The notes under the pieces were generated by a model. The model did no database searches. It had not been told where the DNA came from and was given only the letters and a program-made list of their open reading frames with translations. The translations under genes were made by a program, and so were the position numbers. Source: Viscum album (taxonomy: Eukaryota > Streptophyta > Magnoliopsida > Santalales > Viscaceae). From it: 64,000 nt of DNA. Position 1 is the first letter of the stretch; each line of letters starts with the position of its first letter. Shown in pieces: positions 63,750 through 64,000 of the stretch. The DNA lies in contig OY728163.1 in assembly GCA_963277665.1 (NCBI GenBank), positions 1,901,112,644-1,901,176,643 of the forward strand, in the 5' to 3' direction.

Positions 63750-63970
63750 ATGCAGACGGAAAGTCGTACATAGGCATGAATGTTGTTTAAGTATTTAATG
63801 TTTTATTGAATGAATGAAGGTAAATTTAATATATATATATATAATTATTCAATTTTAATTATTATATCATATATATCATATAATTTCACTAAACCCATCC
63901 TTACTACTTTACATGTAGTGTGTGAACGAATCATATCGCTTTGAGGGGGTGGTAGTCTACACTCCCTCAA
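63750..63970 (-). repeat. Two copies of the shared ~190-bp LTR module (element H)
   Basis: In minus-strand reading: GTGTAGACTACCACCCCC then TCAAAGCGATATGATTCG (63920-63965), and ACATTCATGCCTATGTACGA (around 63780). Spacing is about 180-190 bp. Confidence 0.6.
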
Positions 63971-64000
63971 ATGAAATTATTATAATTATACCAAAGGAAA

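Larger units (their letters stand above)
61492..64000 (-). repeat. LTR-like DNA, minus strand, running off the window (element H)
   Basis: Non-coding and C-rich on the plus strand, like B's LTRs. A short repeat (62160-62330) stands about 0.7-0.8 kb from the left edge, and two minus-strand ~190-bp modules (about 63755 and 63940) lie further right, the same order as in B's LTR. I infer a minus-strand LTR distantly like B's. The left edge is not defined. ORFs at 61553-61756, 62411-62653 and 63205-63405 have no signature. Confidence 0.4.

Noticed and set aside
1..64000. CRISPR arrays, tRNA or rRNA genes, bacterial-type promoters and terminators
   Set aside because: None seen. The tRNA-like TGGTATCAGAGC matches are retrotransposon primer-binding sites next to LTR ends, without a tRNA body.

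Overview
The window looks like intergenic DNA from a large, repeat-rich plant genome. I find no intact host gene and no RNA gene. Nearly everything I can identify is LTR retrotransposon in several states of decay, almost all Ty3/gypsy. Three pol regions carry chromovirus hallmarks (DNA-integrating pol with GPY/F module and chromodomain), and every legible primer-binding site resembles the initiator tRNA-Met type (TGGTATCAGAGC). The plant assignment rests on these family hallmarks. I cannot name the species; Del/Tekay-like elements of this kind are typical of big-genome monocots but not only of them. All LTR identities and GC values are by-eye impressions.

Layout, left to right. (1) 1-4968: element E, forward, cut by the window start: decayed RT, RNase H, integrase and chromodomain, then a 2.1 kb 3' LTR. 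(2) 4969-7443: unassigned AT-rich DNA. (3) 7449-18512: element T, an 11.1 kb Tekay/Del-like chromovirus with both 3.1 kb LTRs, PBS, gag, protease, RT, RNase H, integrase, chromodomain, PPT and a 4/5 target duplication. It is the most GC-rich and best preserved element. (4) 18518-19689: probable host-element (F) LTR DNA. (5) 19695-40934: element B on the minus strand, two 5.1 kb LTRs around only about 1.1 kb of internal DNA. (6) 25881-35835, inside B: element A, forward, two 4.2 kb LTRs around a 1.6 kb internal region with no recognisable protein. (7) 40940-45829: element F on the minus strand, decayed but readable pol. (8) 45830-48046 and 57728 to about 59565: element D, a forward LTR split by element C. 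(9) 48047-57722: element C, forward, two 2.8 kb LTRs, very decayed pol, perfect 5-bp target duplication. (10) 59571-64000: a forward gag remnant, a possible copia-type LTR and a minus-strand LTR-like stretch running off the window.

The order of events can be read from nesting: A lies in B, B in F, C in D, D in F, and T in or beside the F LTR. LTR divergence fits this (A's LTR pair looks more alike than B's). GC also falls with apparent age, as expected from deamination of methylated cytosine; many inactivating stops sit where CAG, CAA or CGA codons would be.

The most unusual content is hidden from ORF-based annotation. A and B look like non-autonomous giant-LTR elements with almost no interior (LARD-like). 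The LTRs of A, B and D, and the LTR-like end of the window, share a module of about 40 bp that recurs at about 190-bp spacing, although the LTRs otherwise look unrelated.
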